Source: Sambucus nigra (taxonomy: Eukaryota > Streptophyta > Magnoliopsida > Dipsacales > Adoxaceae). Taken from it: a stretch of DNA of 64,000 nucleotides. The notes beneath the pieces are model-generated. The model had not been told where the DNA came from. It saw nothing but the letters and a program-made list of their open reading frames with translations, and ran no database searches. A program made the position numbers and the translations under genes. Positions 34,154 to 45,455 of the stretch are shown piece by piece (position 1 is the first letter of the stretch; each line of letters starts with the position of its first letter). The DNA is taken from contig OX422211.1 of assembly GCA_949130495.1 (NCBI GenBank), positions 399,461,049 to 399,525,048 on the forward strand, in the 5' to 3' direction.

Positions 34154-35387
34154 TGGTCCTTATGTGTGTATTTCGAATCAAACCAATTTTCTTCGAATGT
34201 TATCCAACTTTTAATTTGCACCAAACCAAGTTGTGAAAAACCAATTCTTACTTTGAACCAATTTTATCTTGATTAATCCTAAACATGCATCTAGTGATTA
34301 AAGCAAGTCAAGTAAAGTAAAGAATACTCACAACGCGGATGTACGAGAAAAAAAATAAAATGGAAAAAAACCTCGGGCGACCCAAGCTAGACAATCTCTA
34401 TGAACAAAGGTTTTAAAAAGACGGATTAGCCTTACTCAATAACTTGATCCCCACGGGTCTTGACTCTCCTTCTAATCTTATACCGTTCTTCAATAGCGCC
34501 CACGTAGAAATTCCATCTTCCATGATATCTGTCCACAACACACGCGTCCACGTATGTCTCGGTGTCCTCTGAATGGATTTGATACGTCTATGATGTCGAA
34601 CAAGAAGTCCTTCTCTTTTCTTCACCGCAAAATCGTGATGTTCAAGTATAGAACAAACCTTCTTGGTGCAGTAAGATTACATAAATATATAACAATGATA
34701 ACTCGGATCTTTGCAAACACTAAGGATGTGTTTAATCTTTTAAACCTTAGAAAAACATGTGCAAAACTTGTACTGGATTGAATACTATTTTCCAGAATGC
34801 ACACTTTCAAAACTTTGATGAAAACAGTCTTTAAATAAGAATTTACACACCGCCTCGAAAATAGTGTCGCTCGAATGAGATCAGCCTATCGTTCGCGCGA
34901 CACGGCTATCTCGCTCGAACGAGCTGAGATGTCGTTTGAATGACGTGATGTCAGTTTGAATTTTTGACTTTTTCTTAAAAACGTCTCTTCCAAAAGAGAT
35001 CCAAATAAGTCAAACTATTTTCCATGTTTATCAGAATAAAATGAAGTGTAAAACATTTAAAACACTTAAAAACATTTTTCCTTATAAAAATTACATCCTT
35101 ATCTCTTATAAAAATTCTTTCGAGCACCATTAATTATACGCATTCATATATGTGTGATCTCAGAATGTTATTATCTTGAAGGCGAATAAATTTGCACCAA
35201 TTTAAACTTCGGCATGCTTAATTATTTGAAGCTTTGCCGCAACGTCTTCAATTTCTTCAATACATCGTAGACCGAGTGGGATCGTGACAAAAATAAAATC
35301 TCCATATGACATATTACAAACACAGTTTTGTTCACGGAATTAAGTCAAAACAATACAGGGACTCAATTGGGAATTTATGTCCTTACA
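34154..35387 (-). repeat. Sirevirus-like 5' LTR
   Basis: The uninterrupted LTR, 1234 bp. On the minus strand it runs from TGTAAGGACATAAATTCCC to AAGGACCA. Repeats around 34,865-34,945 (CGCTCGAATGAGATCAGCCT, CGCTCGAACGAGCTGAG) correspond to those in the 3' LTR. Confidence 0.9.
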
Positions 35388-35409
35388 ATATATATATATA
35401 TATATATAT

Positions 35410-35482
<73 letters not shown>
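35388..35482. repeat. (TA)n(GA)n microsatellite
   Basis: About 25 bases of TA followed by about 69 bases of AG, adjoining the right edge of the copia element. Confidence 0.93.
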
Positions 35483-35485
<3 letters not shown>

Positions 35486-35734
35486 GTACTTATAGTTTAG
35501 AAATGTAATAAATTAAGAGTTGAATGTAATAAGCTTGAGAGTTAATAAACTTAGAACGTAATGAATAATTCGTTGTTTAAGGATTGAGATGATTTGGGGT
35601 ACACTTGAGTGTGCGTGATATCCTACTTGGTTGTATATGTTTGACAAGGTTTTGGGAGAGGGAAAGCCTAATTAAGCGAATATCCAATATTTGGCGATTA
35701 GGATGTTTTGTGTACGCTTGAGAGTATGTGCTAT

Positions 35735-35748
35735 CCTCTCTCTCTCTC

Positions 35749-35792
<44 letters not shown>

Positions 35793-35826
35793 ATGTGTGT
35801 GTGTGTATGTATATATATATAGATAT
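35735..35826. repeat. Compound CT/AT/GT microsatellite
   Basis: Short CT, AT and GT tracts in series, with a second GT/AT run. Confidence 0.9.
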
Positions 35827-36860
35827 ATGTGAATATATATAGGCTTTATTATATTAACATATCGTTACTTGTTGGTAATCTATCGGTCAGGGTTTGCGCT
35901 CATGATCGGGACCGTGTCCCACGCGCTTGGCTAAGTAAGCAGGACGTAGGGGATGTCATTATGTTAGATCATATGCTTGGGTTAGTCTCAAGTTCGCAAT
36001 GAGAGAATCCACGAGGACTTGATCCATCGACTGAGTTTGGGTAATTTTTGTATGTTTTTCTTGAGCTCGTAGATGGGGACTTCTACGGAGTTACCAATAG
36101 ATGCACAAGTTTTTCCCCGGAGATAGTGGCCTTCCGGACATGTAATAAACAAAGAAAATGAATTAATTTAATTTAGTGATGGATAAATAGTTAATGACCC
36201 TATTTCACATTTAATACATTATGTCGTAGATATGTATTCTTTTCGGGTGATATGAGAGGGGGTTAATATGAGATCATATTGTGTGAATACGCTATAGTTC
36301 AGAGACGAATATGTTTTATTAAAAATGCCAAGATAAGTATAATTTTATGTTATGAAATTGTGAGAAACTAAGTGAAAAATTGGATATTCGGTTGTATAAT
36401 GTACATGAATTGTTACTTACATGTCATGTTATCAGTTGCAGTGTGATAATACTTATTAATCTACAGATAAAGACTTTTTAGTATTGTTATGCCTTGGGTT
36501 AGGTCATACACGTATCACTTCACTTAGATGAGAGGTGAGATACTAATTCCAGGTGAAGGTCGACGGGGGGCATGTAAAGTAAATTAGTCACGTGATTATT
36601 TAGCAGTTCAGTTATTTTTTTACTGAGTTTGGAAGAGTGTAATAAAATATCTTATACAATGGAATCATTTATTGGAGTGACATAATATTATTAGCAGTTC
36701 AGTTATTTTCTTGTCATCCTTAATCGAGATTTTATAATGGATGGTTTTTATTTATTGTAGTTTTTTAGCGTGATGCTCGCAATGATATAAATTGTTTTAG
36801 TTTTCCATATATTCCATGTCCATCATGATCAACTCGACATGGAAAATTAGGGTTGTTACA

Positions 36861-37900
36861 GTTAGTATTAGAGCATCCAAGTCCTAGTGTCCTTATGGTT
36901 TATGATTGCATCCGTTTCATTTTTTACTGATCATTCTCTGATGTGTCTAGAACCTATGATAGGATTTTTTTTTACTCCAGTGTCGTGATTCCATGTTTGT
37001 CAGCATCATTTTTTTCCGTTTGAGGTTTGGGAATACTTTAAGAGTGTTCTAGCTTAGAGAAGCATGACAATGAATACCATTGAGACTTAGGGGTCAATTA
37101 TAGGATGCATGGTTTGACAAAGGTGTTTTCCATCATTGTGAGTATGATTATGGGAATTTTTTGTATTTTGGGGTAACGCCTACAAGTTACAGATTTTTTC
37201 AAACGTAAGTTATTGAATGTGTTTCACCTTGAGTTCTTTTTTGGAGACATTAAGGAATTTTAGTTTTGATGAGCCTATTGGATTTTTGCTTTTTGCTTAT
37301 GGTAATATGAATTGTGATGGAAATTTAGTCTAGTAAAATAACCTTATGAGCTTTTGTGCACATAAGAGAGTGGGCAATCAATTATTGAATTTTAGCAGAA
37401 TATGAAGATTTTGATGATGAATTTATGTTTGGTTAATTCCTATTAGAGAGTGGAATTTGTATTATGCTCTGCATTTGAGTAAGGCTAATTTTTATTGTTT
37501 AACCCATATTAGATAAATTGTTATGGGAAGTGAGAACTTTTGACCAGGAGTAGGGTCATCGCATGGTTGAGGAATATGGTCTAGAGTTAGCTAGGTATGA
37601 TATGTTAGTGCAGTTTAGTGGGTGGAAACTAAAGATTAAAATATTGATGTTTTGATGTTGGAATAGAGAGGTATCAAATAGAGATTTTATGAGAATTGTT
37701 TTGCCTACGTGTTTTGGGCATGTATATTGTGGATGCATTAGTTATGTAAAAGTTAAGGAATGAGTAAGTTCCAAGAGGCTCAAATAGAGGGCATGTTTTG
37801 ATTAAGGATTTAATTGTGAATGGAAGACCAAGAGTACCCTATTAGAGGCATATTAGGGAAAATGAAATAGAGAGTTATAAAATAATGAGTCTTTTAACTG
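36861..37900 (+). mobile_element. Decayed Tekay-like interior
   Basis: Leader sequence homologous to 62,715-62,830 up to about 36,985. About 37,105-37,205 can be read as a reverse-transcriptase relic (FHHCEYDYGNFLYFGVT, compared with the usual F-x-Y-G-x-Y-E-F-x-x-M-P-F-G-x-T pattern), which implies that gag and protease are deleted. The remainder has no frame I can follow. The right boundary near 37,900 is a guess. Confidence 0.4.
36863..36874 (+). other. Primer-binding site, decayed
   Basis: TAGTATTAGAGC, two bases from the tRNA-Met complement TGGTATCAGAGC, two bases after the LTR end. The following leader (GCATCCAAGTCCTAGTGTCC) matches the leader of the Tekay element at 62,727. Confidence 0.7.
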
Positions 37901-38339
37901 TTCAATCATGTCAGAACCGGAATTCTGATCCTCTGTGCCCACACTAAAAGTACTTTTGAGCATAATTGACCTACATTACGATGTATTTTTAAACAAATAT
38001 AAATAGTTTCTACAATCGTGATTTTATATTTCAAAAAGGTTGCTCAACCTTTAAGATTGAAGAGTACATAAACATCATAAATATGGTTTTGAGAATCCAA
38101 ACCATAAAACAACTCACCATTTTGGCAAGAATGTTTAGTTTTCATTGTCCAAATTTAATTGCACTAATTGCATTTTTGACATATTTACTTTCAAATAAAA
38201 AAACATGGAGATAAGTTTTGACCTAAAACATTATCAAACTGAAGTTCTTTCTTACTTATAAAGAACATGGGAATGTCCACAAAATGTAAGTGGGATACCG
38301 TAATTTTAACCCTCCTAGTTCGAATCCCTTTTACCAAAA
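37901..38339. other. Unassigned AT-rich spacer
   Basis: No frame or repeat recognised. It may be the 3' flank of the LINE relic to its right. Confidence 0.4.
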
Positions 38340-38700
38340 ATGGTCAAAAGTTCTCTCCGTAATATGACTAAGAATATACCCATAAAGGATATGAAAGAAG
38401 ATCTCGTTGACTAAATCCTCTTGACAAAAAATAGTAAAATACTTCCCCAACGACATCCATTAACCATAAATGAAATAATTTTTCTAGGTTAAACAATCAC
38501 TAGTCTACGTCCTTCATCTCCAAAACCGTTTCTTTATAAAACATTATTAAAGAAATTCCAATTTTCATAATTATACCCATCTTCAATGTCCCTTTACAAC
38601 TTACTAGAAGTTTGATCTAAAATTCTTGACAAAATGCTTTTTATGATTGCATCGACAATAATCCGATAAAAGGGAAAAACTTAATTTTTTCTCCTTCAAC
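38340..38700 (-). pseudogene. L1-type LINE reverse-transcriptase relic
   Basis: On the minus strand the order of motifs fits plant L1 reverse transcriptases: IVDAIIKSILSRILDQ, then NWNFFNNVL and NGFGDE, then ISFMVNG, then, after a frame change, GFSQRDLLSYPL where these proteins have G-x-R-Q-G-D-P-L-S-P-Y-L. There are several stops and at least one frameshift. The catalytic FADD region is not present. This is an old fragment with no poly(A) tail or target duplication that I could locate. Confidence 0.6.
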
Positions 38701-40686
38701 GACATCTTCTGATATTAGAACTAAGGCTATCCATTTACACCTTTTTATCCAAATAACCAAAATAAGAAAGAAAATCCTTTAATGCAAACTAATGAAAACA
38801 CATTTTCCTCTCATGTCGCACCATCAAAGTTCCAAGAATAGTTAGAGGAAAAGTCTCATAAGGATATAGAAATTTACAAACCAAATCACAAAAAAAATTC
38901 AAAAACTACACCCTAAAGTTATATGGAAGTCTAAGACCATTACAGAGAACAAAAAATATTCTCTTATTAATATTTAAAAATACCCCAGAGTTTTGAATAG
39001 ACAGTTTTGCCCCCATTTTAAACCCTATCACTAATGGTATATTTTTTTCACTTACTAATGTTTAATCGAGTTCTATATACTATTAAGAGATAATGGTTAG
39101 TGTTTTTTTCTCTTAATGTATAAAGTAGTTAAAATTCAACATTCAAATGCAAGTCCCATGAGGAATGCGTAATCCTGAATACAGAAATTTTTAATGAAAT
39201 TCCATTCTTATTTTAGTCTTATTATTCGTGTGATAATAAATTAATATAACACAATTTAAAAATCAACTTCTAATGAAAAAATGATCATAAAGGAAACAAT
39301 TAAGTGTAAATAAGCAACATACATTTAGAGTTTCACATACATTCCAAAGTTTAGAATTTAGCATTACGAGGATAAAAAACAAAGACCCTAAAGTTTTGCT
39401 TAATTATAAAAAGAAACCCCATCGAAAATGCCAAAATAAAAAAAAGTTATTATAGCTTATTGGCTCACCGATGCATGCAGTGATTGAACTTATTAAAGAT
39501 AAGATCAAAGTCTCCATTGTTAAGATGTTAGAGGTTGGTGGAAATTATCCAAATAATGTTAATTATCAGGGTATATATAACATATGATAGAACTCAATGT
39601 GTATTAGTGTTTAGCGATAATTAGAGGAAGCCTCGTGTTAAACATATCATTACTTCCCAGGGTAAATCAAGACAAACAAATCTTTTAGCATGAAAATTGA
39701 GATTTGAAAATAATTTAGGTGGAAGAGTTGTAATGGAAAGGGATTGATATACACGAAATAAAAAATATAACCCATGGATGTTTGAATTAATATGCAATAC
39801 GAAGATGTAATTACAAACATAGTTTTGAAACTCAAACCTAGGATGGTGAATATAATATCTTTGCAGATTCGATTGTATTTGATATGGAAAAAGGTATTTG
39901 TTGATAATTAGGGGTTGCCTTATTTTGGTCATCCAAAAGATCACAAGAAATCTCCTAAATGGATGGATCTTCTAGTATATGATCTACCCAAATCTATGTT
40001 GTTGTATGGGAATCTCTTGAGACGAAAACTCTAGTTTTTGAGTGAGATATGGTCCTCTCTCTCCTATCCTCTGAACACAAACATGAATAGGGGTCTCTTA
40101 TCCCTCTCAAAACCCAAAGATGAATTATATATCTTAATTCCTAACTTAGGACAATATATATTAGTATAAGTTGTGCTATTAGCTCAAACTTGGTTTCTTA
40201 AGAATCTGGTCCTAATTACATGGGAATATGGACTATACTAGGGACCCAAAATAAATAATTAAATTAGATTCCAAATAAATACTTAGAAAACCCAAATTAC
40301 AACCCCATAATTTATTTTCTTTATTTATATAATCATAGTTACTTACACTAAATAATCACGAGTTAAGTCTAATTTAATTATCCCAAATCATATAATGATG
40401 TCTCATTTACAAAGTTGATTATGGGGTATAATGTGATTCCCCACATTCTGCTTCTGATAGACGTTTAGTCAAATCAATTTCTTGTTGACTGATTATAACC
40501 AATATTTAATCAAATAATCGATTATTAGACTATTCGATTATAGATTAATCCAATGATCATATTTTAAATAGTGGAAGCAACTCATATAAGGTTGTCAAGG
40601 GGGTATTAAAATCTAAGGTATCCCCTGGAAGTGGATTCCTTATAATTGTGATCCCATACCCACCTACACAAATGTTACCCGATATG
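38701..40686. other. Unassigned AT-rich DNA
   Basis: About 2 kb without recognisable coding. The part from about 39,990 to 40,686 continues across the CACTA element at 47,649 (the ATG duplication shows the join) and may belong to the LTR of the copia relic at about 48,200-48,470. A 107-codon minus frame (39,621-39,944) resembles nothing I know. Confidence 0.4.
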
Positions 40687-40731
40687 CACTACACCAAAAT
40701 GGTCAAATTGACACCCTTCAACCGGCCATCC

Positions 40732-40935
40732 TTGTCAGGGTCAGTGACCGTGAAAAAAAAACACGCATTTTTTATCACGATCATTGACTGTGATAAGTCT
40801 GTGACAAAGGTTTGTCACGGTCATTGACCGTGACAAGTCTGTGACATTTACTGTTGTCACGGACTTGTCACGATCATTGACTATCACAAACCTTATAAAC
40901 TTGTCACGTTCATGGACCGTGACATGTTCGTGATA
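40732..40935. repeat. Left subterminal palindrome cluster of the CACTA element
   Basis: Five copies of a palindrome related to TCACGGTCATTGACCGTGA in both phases of decay, for example GTCACGGTCATTGACCGTGA at about 40,816-40,835. Sequence between copies includes CTTGTCACG. Confidence 0.9.
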
Positions 40936-41213
40936 ATTATGTCAGTAAAAAAACCTTCCCCCTTCTTTTTTCCCATCGATTTCTATTTCCTCCATTTCTC
41001 TCCCTCTCTCTAAGCGACTGCACACTCTCTCTCTATGAATTTTGTATGTTTTCTCTCTCTGTTTCTCTTCCATTTATGTATATGTGTGTGTATATGTATA
41101 TATGTGTGTGTAAATATGCTTGCGTGTGTGTGTGTGGTGTGTATATATGTGTGTGTGTGTGTAAGGAGGGCGCATGGTTGGGAGGGGGCAAGGTGTATAT
41201 GTGTGTGTGTGTG

Positions 41214-41336
<123 letters not shown>

Positions 41337-42002
41337 ATGTGTGTTGGGCCGTGGAAGTGGGGGGAGGGGGTGGGGCTGTGTGTGTGTGTGTGTGTGTGTG
41401 TGTATACGTGTGTGTGCTTGTGTGTCTGGTGGGGGGGCTTGTTAATTTTTTTTAATTAAATTTTTAAACGTTTAGTAGATATTGCCCCTTATATGCAAGT
41501 AGTGCCCCTTGTAAAAGAATTGATTGATTAAATATTTGTTGGTTGTTAATTTTTTTAGTAAATTAATAATTAGTGCCCCTTTCATATGCAAGTAGGATTG
41601 CCCCTCATTGTAAATTAGTAAATTAATAATTGTATACTTTAATTGTTAGTTTAATTGATGAAAAGAATTAATTGAGTAGATGAATTAGAAGGAGTACGTG
41701 ATACACATTTGTTGTTTCTATTGCGATTGGATTATAGTGGATCGATGTTCGGTTAGTTAATTTTAGAAGTGGCATGACCACTGGATTATTGTCCATATGA
41801 GGGTAGGATTTTTCAACATTTTTTAAAAATTACTTTGTATCATGAACGATATATATACAGTATGATAATTCAATGAAACATAATTGAAATTACATATAGT
41901 GCGCATAGATAATAGCCTTGTAGTTCTTATGTGTACGCATTCAATAACCCTTAGACCCGTTCGAGAGTCATTATCCCTGTAATGAGATCTCTCAAATTGT
42001 CC

Positions 42003-42297
42003 TGTTTGGACCATTTGGGACTGCATAATTTCTGTATAATAATATTCTTAGTGGGTTAAAGTTGTTACTTTTGGAGGAAATATGTGGTCGTATCCTAATG
42101 TTCTCTGGGTACATACTAGATTGACAAGTGTGATTGTTATTTCAATTGATCAATTGAAATAACACTCACACTTGCCAATCTATGTCATGTACTTAGAGAA
42201 CTACGGGGATATGCTGCCAAATTTTTCTCAAATCGTAACAATCTGCAATAGTTGTTAAGTATATTACAGAAATATGCGGTTTTGAATGGGATATGAC
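42003..42297. mobile_element. Foldback (long inverted repeat) inside the CACTA element
   Basis: A nearly continuous palindrome centred at 42,149-42,150 (TTCAATTGATCAATTGAA). Arms of about 148 bp are still recognisable to TTTGGACCATTTGGGA on the left and the complement of GTGGTCATATCCCATT on the right, roughly 75% paired by eye. It could be a MITE-like foldback or an inverted duplication. It lies about 190 bp before the transposase start. Confidence 0.7.
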
Positions 42298-42487
42298 CAC
42301 TCACCCTTTAGAGGAGATGGAAGAAATAGGAATTTCTATTATAAATTCAATTCAAACTTGAAATTTAAAAATCGAATGTAAATAAGACATAATTAAATGA
42401 AACATACTATAAATCTAAGTCTTGTTTATACAAATCCATGAATATACGCTTCTTACCTTTAATAGGTGATTAGTTCTGTTAGCTGTG

Positions 42488-45085
42488 ATGGGATATCCTA
42501 AATACAAGGAGTGGATGGGTGAGACAAATAGAATGGGGGATGTGTTTCGTATAGGTGCTAATGAATTTGTGAAATACGCAAAGAGATGTCATAATGATGA
42601 AGAGTTTTCGTGTCCGTGTGCTAGGTGCAACAATGATAAGGTGTTTGAGTAGAAAATAGTTGAACTACATTTGTTAAGATGGGTTATGCAAGATATTTAT
42701 CAATTTTGGAGTTTTCACGGTGAATTGAAAGTTCCTTTTGTCCCCGAACAACCTTCACAACAACCTTCAACAAGTAGGATAGATGAAGAAGGAGATGACA
42801 TAGATCATAATATATTAGGGGATTTAGTTGATGATGCGTACGGAGTTTATGAAGCGGAGGAGCATGAGATTACTGATGATGTACAAGGTTCAGGTGCTCA
42901 TGAAGATATCACGATAAACCTTGACAATGACTACTAAAGTTTAAAATTTAAGGTGACCCAACCGTTATACTTTGGCTGTGAGAAAGATAAAATAACTTTA
43001 CATGCCATGATTTGTTTGCACAATTTGAAGACGCAATACGATTTGTCTGGCAATAGCGTGGCACGAATTCTGAATTGGGTGAAGGTCTTACTACCCAAGG
43101 AGAATACGCTTTCAAATAGCTATCCTGTTATGAAGAATAGTTTAAAAGGTTTTGTAATGAAGTATAAATCGATTAATAGCTGTCTGTATGACTGCATACT
43201 ATACCGAAAGGAGTACAAAAATCTCGATCGTTGTTCGGTATGTGATGAACCTAGATATGTCCAATCTATTGACAAGGAAGGCACAAGCTCAAAAGTTCCT
43301 CAAAAAGTGTTGAAATTTTTTCCCATTAGTCCTAGATTAAAGTGATTTTTCACAGTACCATGGATAACGGAGGCAATGACTTGGCATTCTAGGGCAGAAG
43401 TTGGGGGTAATCTCATGCGTCATCCTATTGATTCTATAACTTGGAGGAGGATGAATTATGAGTATCCTGAATTTTCTCAAGAACAACACAATATTTGTTT
43501 GGCTATATCAAAAAATTATTTCAATCCATTTGGAAATATAAGTACGAATCAGAGTGTATGGCCAGTGATCCTAGCCCCACTCAACCTCCCTCCTTCACAG
43601 TGTATGAGACCTGAATTTTCGATCCTATCTTTATTGATACTTGGGGCAAAGGCACTAAGTGATGACATCGATGTCTACCTGGCTCCTTTGGTAGAAGAAT
43701 TAAATGAGCAGTGAGAAGAGTGTGTGAAATCATTTGACTCCTTTAGAAAAGAAGAGTTTATGCTGAAAGCTATGTTGATGTGGGCAATTCATGATTTTCC
43801 AGCTTATTATCCAGTTGTGTGATACATACTTATTTGGGGTGTCCTATTTTTGGAGAGGAGACTGAATCTCTTCATCTATCCGCTAGCTCAAACAATGTAT
43901 ACCATTACCATATGAGGTTTTTACCCCCACCGCATAGTTTCAAATTTGATAAAGGTTCCAATTTTTTATCGGGCGGGGTTGAACATACGCTACCGCCGAG
44001 ATAACTTTTAGGTTCAGAAATTGAAACTAAATCTTCTGAATGTGGCCCTAATATGCCAGGTAAGAAGCTAAAATTTAAGAATGTCAAGAATAAGAAGACC
44101 CCAACTAGGAATGAAACTGAGAGAAGAAAGGCATGGTCTAGGACGTCAATTTTATTTGACTTACATTATTGGAAGAATAACTCGGTGCGCCATGTATTGG
44201 ATGTGATGCATGCAGAGAAGAATGTCGTTAAACATATTGTGGGCACTTGCCTTGGGGGGGAGTCATTCGAAGGATGGGGAAAATGATCGAAAATATTTTA
44301 TACATTATTAATTTTGTAATATGTAGAAAATATGAAGCTTATGAGAACAATAAAAGACGAAAAACAATGGTACAATCAGACAATGAATTTAGGATGTGGT
44401 TTTCACAAGAGGTAATTATAATGAAAATTGTTGTAATATAATGTTACATTACACTCAAACTTTACAACTAACCTAATTAAGTTATCTATATTCTCAGCTC
44501 TTAAAGACGGGTGATACGACATCAAGGCTTGCTCGTCTAGCGATTGGACCCTTGTTCATGGCACAAGAGTACAAAAAGTATCGATTGAACGGTTACGTAT
44601 TCAGAGAAAATGTGTACGAGGAAAGTACAAATGTACAAAACTCAAGGATTTCATACAAGGCTCTTACTTTCTTTCGAGTGAGTGCAAAAGATAAAAATCT
44701 CATTAAAGCTGAAATGACTTACTATGGTGTAATTCGAAATATATTTGAATTGGATTATATAATCTTCAAAGAGGTCGTATTTGACTGTGACTAGGTGAGA
44801 GTTGAGGATAAAAATTCTTGTAAAGTTGATCCTGGCACCAATTTGATCATGGTTGACTTGTCCAAGTTGAACAGTAACGACCACGTGAGCGATGAGCCAT
44901 TTGTTTGTGCGTTTCAAAAGGTCAACCAAGTGTTTTAATCGGAGTATATCAACAACGAGTCGTGGTCAAGTGTCCTACATGCGCCAAAGTATCGAAATAG
45001 TAGTGTGTATGACTTGGCTGCTCCTACCGAATATCAATCCATTCTTGATGATAACCCGAATTTGAAACAATTTTTCAATTTGTAA
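42488..45085 (+). pseudogene. TNP2-type CACTA transposase, broken
   Basis: Starts MGYPKYKEWM at 42,488. The N-terminal transposase-associated domain includes CPCARCNN; a TAG at 42,650-42,652 interrupts it. The Tnp2 transposase domain follows from 42,953: PLYFGCEKDKITLHAM, YDCILYRKEYKNLDRCSVC, KVLKFFPISPRLK, then MTWHSRAEVGGNLMRHPIDS, NPFGN, DDIDVYLAPLVEEL, then YHYHMRFLPPP and DLHYWKNNSVRHVLDVMHAE. The C-terminal region at about 44,500-45,085 matches the domain of unknown function usual in these proteins (LNGYVFRENVYEE, YYGVIRNIFELDY, NDHVSDEPFVCAFQKVNQVF). Stops at about 42,650, 43,343, 43,712, 44,002 and 44,793 and several frame changes make it inactive. Some gaps, such as 44,290-44,500, may be introns. 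Confidence 0.88.
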
Positions 45086-45206
45086 TAAATATTTCAATTT
45101 GTACTTTATCAATCCATTTTTAATGCTTTTAATTCATTTGCACTTTATCATTTTCACTTTTTTTTATCTTTATCTCTTTCCTTTGTATATGTATGTGTGT
45201 GTGTGT

Positions 45207-45223
45207 GGGGGGGGGGGGGGGGG
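45207..45223. repeat. GT tract ending in 17 G
   Basis: A short GT microsatellite runs into a pure G tract in the spacer between the two CACTA genes. Confidence 0.9.
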
Positions 45224-45455
45224 CAATGTGTGTGTAGTGTGCATGTGTGTGGGCATTAGGGGTGAGGTGGGGATGGGGATGTTTTCAATTTTTAGAAATT
45301 GTACATATTATGAGTTAGATCCTGTTGTTTTGGAATTCAGAATTGATGTGTTAAACAGTAATAATTCATTTGGATTTGTGGTAATTGTACATATTTTCAT
45401 GTCTTCTTCTAATTCATTTGGTTTTGTACTAATAACAACAATTTTTTTATAGAAA

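Larger units (their letters stand above)
16429..35387 (-). mobile_element. Sirevirus-like Ty1/copia element, hosting a nested Tat element
   Basis: A minus-strand element. The 5' LTR is 34,154-35,387 (1234 bp). The 3' LTR is 16,429-17,085 plus 29,617-30,185 (about 1226 bp once the nested insertion is removed). LTR termini on the minus strand are TGTAAGGACATAAA and AAGGACCA. A tRNA-Met primer site is at 34,131-34,142, a decayed gag at 32,234-34,101, and several polypurine tracts precede the 3' LTR. The SIRE-like gag with two zinc-knuckle motifs and the multiple polypurine tracts point to the Sirevirus group. No protease, integrase or reverse transcriptase is visible, so pol is lost. I could not find a clear target duplication, because both edges lie in dinucleotide repeats. 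Confidence 0.8.
35388..36860 (+). repeat. Tekay-like 5' LTR, second part
   Basis: Continues the LTR broken at 16,428. It opens with (TA)n(GA)n to 35,482 and contains a second compound microsatellite (CT)n(AT)n(GT)n at 35,735-35,826. It ends GGGTTGTTACA at 36,860, homologous to the ends of the other Tekay-type LTRs. Confidence 0.75.

Noticed and set aside
38300..38340. tRNA-like box (CTAGTTCGAATCCC)
   Set aside because: It resembles a B box, but there is no A box at the right distance and no cloverleaf. It sits beside the LINE relic.
39621..39944. 107-codon minus-strand frame as a host gene
   Set aside because: AT-rich, hydrophobic and aromatic composition, no recognisable domain, and located in transposon debris.
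45099..45452. 117-codon plus-strand frame between the two CACTA genes
   Set aside because: It runs through a GT/G microsatellite in the spacer and shows no domain.
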